Position numbers and translations under genes: made by a program. A stretch of 52,500 bases of DNA from contig JAXCGZ010007633.1 in NCBI GenBank assembly GCA_037179515.1, forward strand, positions 1 through 52,500. The letters are read 5' to 3'. Within the stretch, counting starts at the first letter, position 1; every line of letters begins with the position of its first letter. Below are positions 1-9,905 of the stretch, piece after piece. The DNA is from Halocaridina rubra. Taxonomy: Eukaryota > Arthropoda > Malacostraca > Decapoda > Atyidae. The notes below the pieces were generated by a model. The model saw nothing but the letters and a program-made list of their open reading frames with translations, was not told the DNA's origin and made no database searches.

Positions 1-142
1 TACAATAAATATAAGTTTTGTACTCACAATACTCTGCAGGATTTCAGATTTATGGAAATTATGGTAAAGTTTTCCACTAAGCACTTAGTCACTCAAAACA
101 CAAGTAGTAATTTAAGAGGAGCAGTTTCGTGTGTCACTGAAC

Positions 143-1154
143 AATCTTAATGAGGCCCCATCCCCTGATCTTCTGTCATTATCTTCTTTATCTCCCCTTT
201 GTCTGGAAGAACTCTGAAATGAAAATTTTTCTTCTCTTCTTCATTTCTTTCATCATTTAACCTTCTTGCCTCTTCCAACAAGTTTTTGATCTTTCCCATC
301 TCTTCCTGTGTTCTGTATTGTCTAATGAACACTTCTTTGATTTCTTGAAGGTCTTTTAGACTTTTTTTTCTCAACAATATTTCCCTACACATTTCCCCTC
401 TCTCAAAGGTTACTTTTGTTGGTCTCGGCTTTCCTTCCCTCGAATATTTACCTAGTTGGTGTATGTGTACAATATCCTCACGACCACAAACTACTCCAAG
501 CTTTCTTATCAGTTCTACAACCCTAGCTTTATTTTCTTCAAGTCTCCCCTGCCATGTTGGCTCCTGGGATTCGCTTATGCCTGAGATTACCACTGTCTTC
601 TCTTTATCAAGTGCCTGTTTGATGAGTGGGTTTGCCCTTTCCATCACAACGTCTTTCATTTTTTCAATTACTGTCTCTTTATAGTCAACAGTTTGTATGT
701 TTTCCAGTGCCACCACCTTTACAGCCTCTTTTACTGCCACATTCCGCTTTTGTGCATCAGCAAAGGAATTTTTCATGGCATAATTTTCCATATTCAGCTC
801 CTGGAACTCTTTTCTGAACTGTTCAAGGTTTTCCTTAATCAGGACATTCCAAGCAGCAATATCGTCTCTCTCAGAAGAGAGCAGTGAACTAACGACTAAT
901 TCCTTTAGGTTGTCATTCAGCAGTTTGTTTTTATCTTCTTGTTTAGAAATTCTAGTTTCTAGTTCACTCTTTTCCCATTCCAGCTTCTTTATTCTTTTTT
1001 CTAGTTCCTTTTTCTCCTGCCCTTGTGCTTTATTTGCTCCCTCCAAAGATCTATTTCCTCTCTGAGTGTTTCATTCTCTTTCATTTCTCCATCCATATTC
1101 CAAATTTTTTCATCAAGGCTTATAACCTTTGCCTCTAAATCCTTGATTTTCTGT
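143..1154 (-). mobile_element. CR1L copy a: 5' part of a CR1-like LINE
   Basis: This is the 5' end of the CR1-like family that dominates the window. Read on the minus strand it starts at ACAGAAAATCAAG (1154 downward), the same first bases as copy f at 30340, and runs through ORF1 to about ten bases after the ORF1 stop. It then loses similarity near 143, so ORF2 and the 3' tail are absent. A LINE normally loses its 5' end, so a copy with only a 5' end has been broken by a later deletion or rearrangement. Its 5' end abuts an L2-like LINE on the opposite strand. Confidence 0.85.
147..1096 (-). pseudogene. CR1L ORF1 protein (copy a), coiled-coil RNA-binding type, frameshifted
   Basis: ORF1 of CR1-like LINEs makes a nucleic-acid-binding protein that packages the element RNA with the ORF2 enzyme. 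The N-terminal part is a highly charged coiled coil rich in K, E, Q and L (roughly the first 100 residues). The C-terminal half, around VVISGISES and the stretch leading to the GKYSREGKPRPTKVTF motif, resembles the RRM-like and C-terminal domain region of L1/CR1 ORF1 proteins; this assignment is by eye. About 300 residues are open up to the stop after MGPH at 147. Compared with copy f, one base is missing near 1053, so the first codons (from the ATG at 1096) are out of frame. The family's ATG at the position of 30364 is AAG here. Confidence 0.75.
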
Positions 1155-2921
1155 ATTAGTCTCCTGATGGTATACCATTTCAGTTCATCAAAGATGCTCT
1201 ATCCATGATTGCATCCTATATTCTAACTATCATGAACACTTCCATTGTTACTAAAAAGTTTCCTGACTCTTGGAAAATATCACATGTAATACCTCTGCAT
1301 AAAAAGGGGGACAGAGAAGATGTGACAAACTATCGTCCCATTTCCCTGCTACCCATTTTCTCTAAAATATTAGAAAAAATTGTTGCATGCCAACTTATGT
1401 CATATTTAGAATCAAATAGACTATTAACGATTAGCCAACATGGTTTCAGACCAGAACTCTCGACGGAAACTGCACTGCTTAAAGTTACGAATAGTATATA
1501 TAATAATATAGATATGAAAAAAATATCTTTGCTTGTATTATTAGACTTATCAAAAGCCTTCGACAGTGTAAACCATAAAATTCTTTTAAGTAAATGTATT
1601 AACTCAAATATTGATCCAAGCTGGTTTAGCGAGTATCTATCTAATCGTAAACAGTCCATACGTCTTAACAACATTATCTCTGTGCCAAAAAATGTATCAT
1701 TTGGTGTTCCACAGGGATCAGTACTTAGTCCTATCCTCTTCTCCATTTACGTAAATGATCTATCTTCTTTCATTTCTGACTGTCTAGTCGTACAATATGC
1801 AGATGACACTCAACTACTCCTTAGTGGTGATATTAATAATCTCCCAGAGCTAACTTTAAGAGCAGAAAACACTCTGTCAAAAATTAAAGCCTATTTCCAA
1901 GAAATTGGGCTGTTAATTAACGAAAGTAAAACACAGTGCATATTTATTGGTTCAAGGTTCCACATAGCAAATTCCAGAAAACACAACAATTAATTTTTGC
2001 GACAATATTATCACACCTAGCAAAACAGTCAAAAACCTAGGAATTCACTTTGATAACCACATGTTGTTTGATTCCCACATAGATAAAGTATGCAAAAAGG
2101 GTACAGGAACATTAATGTACTCATCACGTATAAAAGACAATTTTGAGACTACCACTCGAATAACTGTTGTTGAATCTCTAGCCCTAAGTCACATTAATTA
2201 CTGCACAACTTTTTGGGGAGCTACCACTAAGACTCAGATAAACAGAATACAGAAGCTTATTAATTTTGCAGCTCGAGTTGCCCTGAGAGGAATAAGAAAA
2301 TATGACCACATCACACCAGCTCTCAATAAACTTGGGTGGCTGCGGGCAGAAAATAAGGTCGCTTATGCTATTTATGTTTTTGTATTCAAAATTTTGGACC
2401 ATCATTATCCTAGCTGGCTATTTGATTTAAAAACAGTCAGGGATATAAGGGGAACCAACACAAGACAGAGCAGTGAGCTCTTTATTCACAGAACAAACAC
2501 AGAAGCAGGTTCAAAGATGATCACTATCAGAGGGCCAACACTCTGGAATAATATTCCAGAGCATCTTATAAATGCATCCTCCTTCACAGCTTTCAAATGC
2601 AAACTATATAGTTTTCTTTTGGACAAATAGTTGCTGCTCATTAAGAACTAATTATTCTCATTGTAAGGAAACAAATATGGAAATGATGCCGATAATAACG
2701 ATCCTGTATCTAGTGGCATACTTACTACTTTATTATTAACATTATTGTTAACATTTTTATTACAGCATTATTATTTTCTATGAAAGCTACATTTAATTTA
2801 ACTATATGTCTAACCCTCTTATTTATTAGTTTAATTGCATGTCTACTTATAAGGTACTATTAATGTTGAATAACCATTGTACAAAATGGAAATAAATGTT
2901 TGTTTGTTTGTTTGATAGATA
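1155..2921 (+). mobile_element. L2-like LINE, 5'-truncated
   Basis: This is a separate LINE lineage from CR1L. It begins inside the reverse transcriptase, at the CCTGATGGTATACCA stretch encoding PDGIP, and ends in the tail CATTGTACAAAATGG then AAATAAATG followed by TTTG repeats (about 2875-2921). The repeated short 3' motif is usual for L2/CR1 elements. The 3' end resembles the end of the SINE at 38.2 kb. The 5' truncation lies exactly where CR1L copy a ends. Confidence 0.8.
1163..2630 (+). pseudogene. L2-like reverse transcriptase, one frameshift
   Basis: The product would be the reverse transcriptase part of a LINE ORF2 protein. Visible motifs in order are VIPLHKKGD and NYRPISLLP (fingers), DLSKAFDSVNH (motif A with the catalytic Asp), FGVPQGSVLSP (motif B) and QYADDTQLL (motif C with the two Asp). 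The first frame stops at 1993. The thumb and C-terminal part continues in another frame (INFCDNI, KTVKNLGIHFD, to LLDK at 2630), so a single indel near 1985-1995 broke it. The endonuclease part is missing. The QYADDTQL form of motif C and the tail favour the L2 group, but CR1 relatives such as Crack or Daphne cannot be excluded. Confidence 0.8.
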
Positions 2922-3582
2922 CCCCTCCTCCCAACCCATGGGTAGGAGAGGTTTGGGACAGAGATGGCCTCATTTTTATGTTCTCCCTCTCACAGAATTT
3001 AGAAAGAAGAAGAGAAAGAGAAAAAGAGAGAAAATCTTTTATGTAAGCTTCACACAGAATTTTTATATCTCCATATAAGTGCTATTTAGTGACTCGGTTT
3101 ATCTCTTTTCTGGTAAAACACATCTTAACTTAAAAATTTGACTGTGGAAATTTGAGGATAAAAAGCAAAAAGAAAAAAAATGCAACAAAACAAAAGTCAA
3201 ACCTGAAGGAAAATTCAAATTTGTGTCTGAGGAGGCACCCACCTGTTTCTGCTATATATTCTTCCTAACTGATAAACTCACTTGCTAACCAAGATATGTT
3301 ATCACAGGATTAGACTTTACATTTAACTCAATATATATACAAAATAAAAAAATAGTAAAAAAGAAAGCTAAAAGAAAAAAAAATGAAGAAAATAAGACAG
3401 CTGTACTACTTGGCAACTTAACTCAGTACTGTTGACAGATGTATTTTTGGTATTTATTTAATTATTCAAATATTTCGAGTATCAAACTAACTAACAAGTT
3501 AATATAAATGGGAAGGATACTGATTTTACCAATATATGGAACCAGAGGATCAGGTAAACGGCTTAAGAGCTTTCCTCAGTGT
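2922..3582. other. AT-rich stretch, nothing recognised
   Basis: The stretch holds runs of A and T and no ORF worth calling. At 3535-3580 the sequence ATATGGAACCAGAGGATCAGG followed by an AGAGCTTTCCTC segment faintly resembles the 3' UTR of CR1L read on the plus strand, possibly a very old copy end, but it is too short to claim. Confidence 0.4.
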
Positions 3583-4046
3583 GTGATTACCTAATTGTGA
3601 TTACCTAATTGTGATTACGGGAAAGAGCCCAAAGCTCGTATCTTCCCGTCTCCTGATCGGTTCCATTTTATACTTAGTGATACTTATCATACCTGTCTTT
3701 AAAACTATGGATTGAGATAGCATTAACTACCTCCTCGCTTAGCGAATTCCAATTATCAACTACTCTTACACTGAAGAAGTATTTCCTTACATCCTGCAAA
3801 GAAGTTTTCTTACGAAGCTTCAAACTATGACCTCTAGTTCTAGAGCCAGCCATATCAAAATATCGATCCCTATCCACTCTATCATAACCATGAAGGAATT
3901 TAAAGACTGTCACCATATCCCCCCTCACTCTTCTAGCTTCGAGTGATGGTAAGTCTAATTCCCTCAGCCTCTCATCATAACTGAGATTGCGTATTTCTGG
4001 CACCAGTTTCGTGGCATGTCTTTGAACTTTTTCAAGCTTAGCTATG
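3583..4046 (-). mobile_element. CR1L copy b: short 3' fragment
   Basis: A 5'-truncated copy holding the last 120 or so codons of ORF2 (open from about 4044 to the stop at 3674, ending in DRYDKYH), the short 3' UTR with its stem-loop, and the 14-bp terminal repeats next to 3583. Its truncated 5' end at 4046 joins directly to the terminal repeat of copy c. In element orientation the order is c then b, head to tail. The flank beyond the tail is CACACTGAGG, so the insertion site begins with CACA. Confidence 0.9.
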
Positions 4047-5110
4047 TGATTACCTAATTGTGTTTACGGGAAAGAGCCCAAAGCTCGTATCTTCCCGTCT
4101 CCTGCTTGGTTCCATTTTATACCTAGTGATACTTATCATACCTGTACTTAAAACTATGGATTGAGATAGCATTAACTACCTCCTCGCTTAGCCAATTCCA
4201 ATTATCAACTACTCTTACACTGAAAAAGTATTTCCTTACATCCTGCAAAGAAGTTTTCTTACGAAGCTTCAAACTATGACCTCTAGTTCTAGAGCCAGCC
4301 ATATCAAAATATCGATCCCTATCCACTCTATCATAACCATGAAGGAATTTAAAGACTGTCACCATATCCCCCCTCACTCTTCTAGCTTCGAGTGATGGTA
4401 AGTCTAATTCCCTCAGCCTCTCATCATAACTGAGATTGCGTATTTCTGGCACCAGTTTCGTGGCATGTCTTTGAACTTTTTCAAGCTTAGCTATGTGCTT
4501 TGTCAAGTGCGGATTCCAAAAGGGGGCTGCATATTCGAGTTTTGGCCTCACATAGGTTACATAAATATTTCTGAACATTTCCTTGTCCATGTGCCTGAAG
4601 GCTACCCTTACATTTGATAAGAATGCATATGCTGCCCTTACTATGCCATTTATATGTATTTCTGGAGACAAATCTGCCAGTATGTTTACTCCTAGATCTC
4701 TCTCATTTTCTGTCTCTTGAAGTTGTACTCCAGCCACCGAGTAGTCAAGCTTTGGCCTTCTTGCACTTGTACCCATTCTCATTACCTTACATTTTGAAGT
4801 ATTGACTTTCATTATCCACTTTTCTGACCACTCATGCAGATTATTTAGATCCTCCTGAAGTTCTCTACCATTGTTCTCGTTTTTTACTTTCTTCACAATC
4901 TTTGCATCATCTGCAAACATATTCATGAATGAATTTACAGACTCTGGTAGGTCATTTACATATACAAGGAACAAAAGTGGCCCTAAAACTGAACCCTGTG
5001 GAACTCCACTACTAACTCTTCTCCATTCAGACACTGAGTGTCTTACTCTAACCCTCTGTTCCCTTCCTTCTAAGTAAGTTTTTATCCATTCCAAAACATT
5101 TCCACCTATG
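4047..5110 (-). mobile_element. CR1L copy c: 3' fragment with RT C-terminal half
   Basis: A 5'-truncated copy of about 1.06 kb with a single 14-bp terminal unit. Its tail was the landing site of copy b. At its 5' end it runs to the LEWIKTYLEG region, followed by a short scrambled piece (5111-5129) that repeats TATGTGCTTTTTCAAGTG from elsewhere in the same ORF, and then by TGTGTGTAG. That filler suggests a messy 5' joining step at a TG repeat. Confidence 0.9.
4123..5094 (-). pseudogene. CR1L reverse transcriptase, C-terminal 320 residues (copy c)
   Basis: The reading frame is open for about 323 residues to the natural stop. It contains SSGVPQGSVLGP (motif B), MFADDAKIV (motif C, catalytic FADD) and the thumb and C-terminal region to RYDKYH. 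Motif A and everything upstream are gone, so it cannot make an active enzyme. The frame starts at a TTG codon inside the domain, not at a real start. No internal stop has accumulated, which fits a young insertion. Confidence 0.85.
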
Positions 5111-5329
5111 TGCTATGTGCTTTTTCAAGTGTGTGTGTAGCGCCCACTTTCAATTAGTTGCATAGCCCAATGCCCCCCTTTATTGGGGAAAGGCAGGAAA
5201 TGTGAATACATTTCCTTAATGTGGATGATAACATACTTTTACTAAAATCTGCAGAGTGTAATATTTAAAAATTACAGAGATAAAAGTTAATAATGTCTAA
5301 AATTGTTCATTTACCTTAATTGTTACTTA

Positions 5330-7340
5330 ATGGCTTCCTTGTGCTTGATAAGATCTTGCAAGATTTTCAATATCAGGTTCAATGTTAGTTAATCGAAGTC
5401 GCAAATATCCTCTTTGACAAATTAGTAATTTATTTCACTGCTTAGCAAGAATTTGCAACACTACACTGAATCCTTTCTCCACTAAGTACGGAGAAGGAAA
5501 AGCAAGTAAAAGTAATTTTATTTCCTGCCAAAGTTTAGGATACGTGATTTGCATTTTGGGCCAAAATGCATCTAACCAATCCGCTTAAAATGTACTTTAG
5601 CTTCGAGATCATTTTGTAAGTCAGTAATTTCTTCATATACATTCTGGTGAACAGAACAGGCACAAGAAAGAAATGGATTGCTGACACAATCAGATATATC
5701 ATAAAATCTTCATTCAGAGTCTGCAGGTGAAAGCAATACCATTCAATATCTGTATCTAATATCAAATCACTGCAATTGTTTTCAATGATTTGTAGACTTG
5801 GAAAGTTCAGTAAATCTTTCCTCTCTGTGCTCCCTTTGTAGAATGATAATGTGCTGATAAAAGAATTTATAATTCATTCTGACTTAATGAGATTTATATT
5901 ACTTCAATGCAATTTGATATTAATTGCATTTAGTATGGTGAAAATATCTGAAAGACGGGCAATGTCAACCTTTTTGTTTTTTAGGTTATCATACAATTTC
6001 TCATCACAGTGTTTCAGATCACTGAAACACTTCAAACAGTTTCCATTTGAGAAACATTGTACCTCGGTATTCAGTAACAGGCGCTCAAAATTCTCTTCAT
6101 TTTCGTGGTATAGCTTCCAAAAGATACAGTCGTTTATTGAATTAGCTTTGAATATATTCACTGATTTAATTGCAGTGTTCTGTGTATCATACAGTCGACC
6201 ACTAAGATGTTTTGCATCTAAGTGTTCTTTATGAATAATACAGTGAACTCTCTCTCTCTCTCTCTCGTTATTCCTCCTACAACATTTTTCTATCTTTCAT
6301 ATTTATCACTCTCCGAGACGCGGCCAGGGTGAGGAAGGAGCGGGAAGGCCGCTGCTATTCTACACCACCCCGCCTGCTGCTGAGGAAGGCTCAGGCAGAC
6401 GGAAGAGGGAGTGCCAGTGCAGTCTGTCCACTGTGCACGCCCAAATAAAAGTGCCCTGTGGGGCGGGCACAATATCAAAGAATAGCCACACCGTATTCCC
6501 TGCGTGTCGTAAAAGGCGACTAAAAGTGGACGGGGCGGGGGGACTGGGAATTCCCCCCTTGTATCAACCTCTTGCGAGACGTCAAAGAAGAAGGGGAGTA
6601 GAGGGGAGAATAACTTCTCCCCAGTTTTCCTTCCTTGATGTCGGCTACCCCCCAATTTAAGGGGGAAACAGCCAAGGTATATGTATGTATGTACAGTGAA
6701 CTATAAATATTTGTGGACCTGATACTTTTAAATGTGCTATAAATCCACGATATCATAGCTGGCGCTCCATCCGTTATACATGCAATAATAATTGTGAGAG
6801 GAATGTTTTTGGTATAAAAAAAAAATGTTGAACAACCTTAAAATTTGTTGAACCTTTTGTGTCAAGAACCATTTGTTCAGCAAAGAGAAACTCTTCAACA
6901 ATATCCTCAGTAGAATGTACATAGCGGACGTAGGCCGTTAGCAAAAATTCATTGTCACGTAAAGTTGACTCATGAAGTTGCACAGAGAATATTCTTTGTT
7001 TTTTAAAGCCTCGCATAGTTTGTATTCAGTATCTTAATGCTACTGTACTATCACTGAGAGGGGCTGACTTCGTTTCAGCACTTTTACCTGGGCAAATCAT
7101 TGTATCCATAGCTTCATTTACTGCTGGCAAAAAAGAATTTCGCCAATAGTACGTGGCTTTCCACATTTTGCAATTCATTTTGAAAGTTTATAAGACAAAA
7201 CAAGTCCCTTCTGTAATTGCAAACCTTCCTCGGTAAACAACCCTTCAATACTAGGACGATTTTTTAAATTTCTAATTTGGCAAAAGTATTCCACATCTTT
7301 TTCTGCTTTGCCTGGAAGCGTTTTTCCTAAATGTTCAACC
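5330..7340 (-). pseudogene. hAT-family transposase remnant (ZBED5/SCAND3-like)
   Basis: This is a cut-and-paste transposase relic in several frames. In minus-strand order I read a segment with SYKLSK, IAKCGKPRTIGE and SAPLSDSTVALR (7190-7040); FSVQLHEST and AYVRYVHSTEDIVEEFLF, which cover the first catalytic Asp region where the family has LDES and this copy has LHES (7016-6774); RLSDIFTILNAIN (near 5920); and the C-terminal dimerisation region with LLLLAFPSPYLVEKGFSVV then LTNIEPDIENL and QAQGSH (5520-5335). These match the general pattern of ZBED5-type domesticated and free hAT transposases. Stops, frameshifts and the nested 442-bp insert make it inactive. Confidence 0.75.
6250..6691 (+). 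mobile_element. Short non-autonomous RTE-derived element with 11-bp target duplication
   Basis: The insert is bounded by the direct repeat TACAGTGAACT at 6239-6249 and 6692-6702, an 11-bp target-site duplication. It starts with a CT run, contains a GC-rich body, and ends in a TATG-type tail (GTATATGTATGTATG). The part around 6498-6560 (CTGCGTGTCGTAAAAGGCG and on to GACTGGGAATTCCCC) is clearly related to the 5' end of the RTE-like LINE at 41.8 kb, and the tail resembles that LINE's 3' end. It therefore looks like a short element made of the ends of an RTE LINE and mobilised by it. It interrupts the hAT transposase. Confidence 0.75.
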
Positions 7341-7413
7341 ATCACACATCAAGCACATTGGCATTTGCTCCTTCTAAATGAATTGATGAATCCATGTTTA
7401 AGGTACTCAATCG

Positions 7414-7721
7414 GGAACACCTACAGTTTAGCGGGCCATACCAATGTTCAAAACCTACCAATAGAAGGCAATAGGCTCTGACTAGAGAACTGGCAGATGA
7501 AATACAACAACAATTGGTGACAATAGGCATACGAAACAATTTTTTACTATCCTAACTAAAAATACTTACCTAACCTTTTAGCCAGGGGGCCTTTGCTCCC
7601 CTGGGACCCCCCATCTTACTATCCTAACTAAAAATACTTACCTAACCTTCAGTCGAACTACTTACCTGAGTGGAGGGATGAGGTCGTTGAGCGCCATGGC
7701 CCGCTAAACTGTAAACTACCC
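7414..7721. mobile_element. MITE-like element with 18-bp perfect inverted repeats
   Basis: TACAGTTTAGCGGGCCAT at 7422-7439 is repeated in perfect inversion at 7696-7713. Two readings of the ends are possible. With TA as target duplication, the element is CAGTTTAG to CTAAACTG, like a Tc1/mariner MITE. Alternatively the 8-bp direct repeat CTCAATCG at 7406-7413 and 7722-7729 is the target duplication and the element begins with GG and ends with CC, which would fit hAT or Merlin sizes. Inside is a direct repeat of about 34 bp (7544-7578 and 7614-7648, starting TTACTATCCTAACT) and a GC-rich hairpin CCAGGGG/CCCCTGG. No coding capacity. Confidence 0.7.
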
Positions 7722-8390
7722 CTCAATCGACTAATGACGACACCTATTTTTTCATTCATTATTAAAATTGGAAGGGCTATCTCATCATATAATTTTATAC
7801 AATTATGTTACTAAACAAAGATAACGAAAGATCACGATTCACGAAGTAGATAAGCAAGACTGACATCCAAAGGTACTGGGAAGGGTTACTGAAATGGTTA
7901 TGTTCGTAACATGTTGCTCATATTTTTCAAAATATTACGAAGTTAAAACTCAGTGATTTTTTGTTAGGTTATAAATTTTTTTTTTTTTCATTTGCAAGAA
8001 CATCTATTCATAGATGATTCATTTTTTTAACATTAGGAATAACTAAATAAAAAAAAAATTGGTAAACGGCTACTTTCTTATATTTTTCCAGCTTGCGCGT
8101 TTCATACAGGTTTAATTCATTTTCGAACATTCTTCTTGCCTGATGCCAAAAGAATAGTAGAAATATATTTTTTCTATGGCTAGAAAGTTTATATTGATAG
8201 TATTGGTGTACATTATTTTAAACGTAATCTTTTTCAACATATATTGTCTTATATATATAGTTTTTGTTTATTAAGTAAATATAAGTGCCTTGTTATTTAT
8301 AATAGAATTGTTATTGAAGCAAAAGCTTAATTTCATTATGTTAGCTCACTGCCCCCCTTAGCGCCCCCAAGAACTTACTGCCTCCGTCAA

Positions 8391-8410
8391 GCCCAGGTTA
8401 AGAACCACTG
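8391..8410 (-). repeat. hAT terminal inverted repeat
   Basis: CAGTGGTTCTTAACCTGGGC on the minus strand. A CAGTGGTTCT start is characteristic of many hAT (Charlie-like) elements. It marks the 5' boundary of the remnant whose coding part lies at 7340-5330. Confidence 0.7.
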
Positions 8411-8631
8411 ATTTACAGCATCATTTGCAGATCTAAGATCTCAGCTGCCAAGTTCGGAATATAAATTCTTCTGTCAATGCCCATAAAAATTGGTAACGTC
8501 TTGACGTCTGCTACCACTCTTGAGAGTATTTTAAATTTTTAAAAGCCTTTTTGAGGTAAAAAAAAAAAATTCTGACAGAAGTTAATGATTTACATTTAAA
8601 ATCGTGTATTAATAGGAAGTACACTTGCCAG

Positions 8632-9069
8632 TGTTGTAGTTACCCAAATCGTAGTGAGGATTAATTTTCTCACTTAACCTGTTCAATATGCAACAGGAAA
8701 GGACACCTGAAACAAGGTTGTCATTTAAGAAGAAAACAAACAGGTGTATTAAAAGTTCTCATGGTTGTTGGAACCATAACATGGGTCAGCTAATGATCAT
8801 TTGGACAACTCTGTCAAAAAGAAGATGAAAGGTAAGAAGAAAACGGATGCTGTGTTTGAAAAAGGAATCGCTGAATATGATGTTGATAACAATCTCCTCC
8901 CAAGTTTGACAGAAACTGATGCTTCAGACATGGTAGATAGTTTATTTAGTGTAAAAGATGCTCCGTCTGTAAGAACGAAAATTAGTTAATATTGAATGGA
9001 CAAGAAATTTCAACTGAAGTGGACAGTGGTTCTGAAGTTTCTACCTCAGGTTGTCAACTGGTCACTGAA
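8632..9069 (+). pseudogene. Gag zinc-knuckle and protease fragment
   Basis: One frame reads a CCHC zinc knuckle C-SI-C-NRKG-H-LKQG-C at 8680-8721, preceded by a second cysteine cluster (YTCQCCSYPN) and an in-frame stop. After a frame change, NGQEISTEVDSGSEVS near 8992-9039 has the DSG active-site triplet of retroviral-type aspartic proteases. Knuckles of this kind bind element RNA in the capsid, and the protease would cut the polyprotein. Stops and frame changes make the fragment non-functional. Confidence 0.6.
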
Positions 9070-9076
9070 GTTACAT

Positions 9077-9905
9077 TGTAACAAGTGCCAGTCGATCAAT
9101 CCTCTGCCAATTGCACATGAGGCCAGAGGGCTTAGAGTGGAAGACAACTGGAAGAAATTGGCAATTGATGTAACACACCATAGGCAAGGTTTGTATATGT
9201 CTATGGTTGATTGCGGACCAGGCAGAGTGGCCATTTGGAGAGAGCTAAGAGCAGAAAATGGAGAGGATATTGCTGGAGTGTTGAATTGGTTGTTTTTTAG
9301 AAAGGGGGCCTGTTGATAAAGTATTGGTAGACAACAGTACAGCCTTTAGATCACAGGCTTTGAAGGAGATGCTTGACAAATGGAATATCAACAACTATTT
9401 TAGAGTTGTGTATCGGCCTAGTGGGAATGGAATTGTGGAGCGACATCATCAAGCAATAAAGGCCATGGTGGAGAGGGCTCAGGTGTCGCCGTTGGAAGCA
9501 GTCTACTGGTATAATATGTCCCCTAGGTTGGGTCAGGATGAAGGAACTGTGCCACCGAAAGCTGTCTTCTTGTATGAGTGGCGACATCCAAGCAAGGTAC
9601 CAAAGACGGATAAAGGAGACGAAGGGGCAGGTTCCATCAAGATTAGAGATCAGATGTGGGTAAAGCCACCAAACTCAAGATGCACGTCACAATGGGGAAG
9701 GGGTACTGTGACCAATGTGAATTCCCAAAATAATGTCTCAGTACATGGGATGCCTCAGCACATTCTGGATATTAGGTACTGTGACCAATGTGAATTCCCG
9801 AAATAATGTCTCAGTAGATGGGATGCCTCGGGACATTCTGGATATTAGGAGAGTGGTGGACTCATCTACTGAGGGTGAAGGGCCAACTGAAGTACAGGAG
9901 AATAA
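9077..9905 (+). pseudogene. Retroelement integrase remnant
   Basis: The integrase would insert element cDNA into the genome. CNKCQS (9077 on) looks like the second half of the HHCC zinc-binding domain. The core follows with AIDVTHH (first catalytic Asp), VLVDNSTAF (second Asp, after a frameshift near 9310 in a run of G) and GNGIVERHHQAIK (catalytic Glu). The C-terminal part includes FLYEWRHPSK, WVKPPNSRCTSQWGRG and GMPQHILDIR. A tandem duplication of about 74 bp (9702-9775 and 9776-9849, starting TACTGTGACCAATGTG) repeats the end of this region. The frameshift and duplication mark it as dead. Confidence 0.75.

Larger units (their letters stand above)
5140..8410 (-). mobile_element. Degenerate hAT transposon (ZBED5-like lineage) with nested insertions
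   Basis: Read on the minus strand, the element begins with CAGTGGTTCTTAACCTGGGC at 8410-8391, a typical hAT terminal inverted repeat start, and carries a decayed transposase at 7340-5330. The 8 bp outside this end are ATTTACAG (8411-8418). I could not find the matching terminus or target duplication near 5140, where CR1L copy c has inserted or deleted it. Two later insertions sit inside: a 442-bp RTE-derived element and a MITE-like element of about 0.3 kb. Confidence 0.75.
8630..9905 (+). mobile_element. LTR retroelement relic, RT/RNase H deleted
   Basis: The order of pieces is Gag zinc knuckle (8680-8721), aspartic protease start (near 8990-9040), integrase zinc-binding and core (9077-9600) and integrase C-terminal region (to 9905). 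The reverse transcriptase and RNase H, which should lie between protease and integrase, are missing: the protease fragment ends and the integrase CxxC begins within about 60 bases. No flanking LTRs were identified, so the relic is internally deleted and probably also truncated. Gene order and integrase style fit the Ty3/gypsy group. Confidence 0.7.

Noticed and set aside
1..142. Left-hand continuation of the L2-like LINE beyond copy a
   Set aside because: No RT or endonuclease coding similarity could be read there in any frame.
3535..3582. Plus-strand end of an old CR1L copy
   Set aside because: Similarity to the 3' UTR is short and gapped; not enough to annotate.
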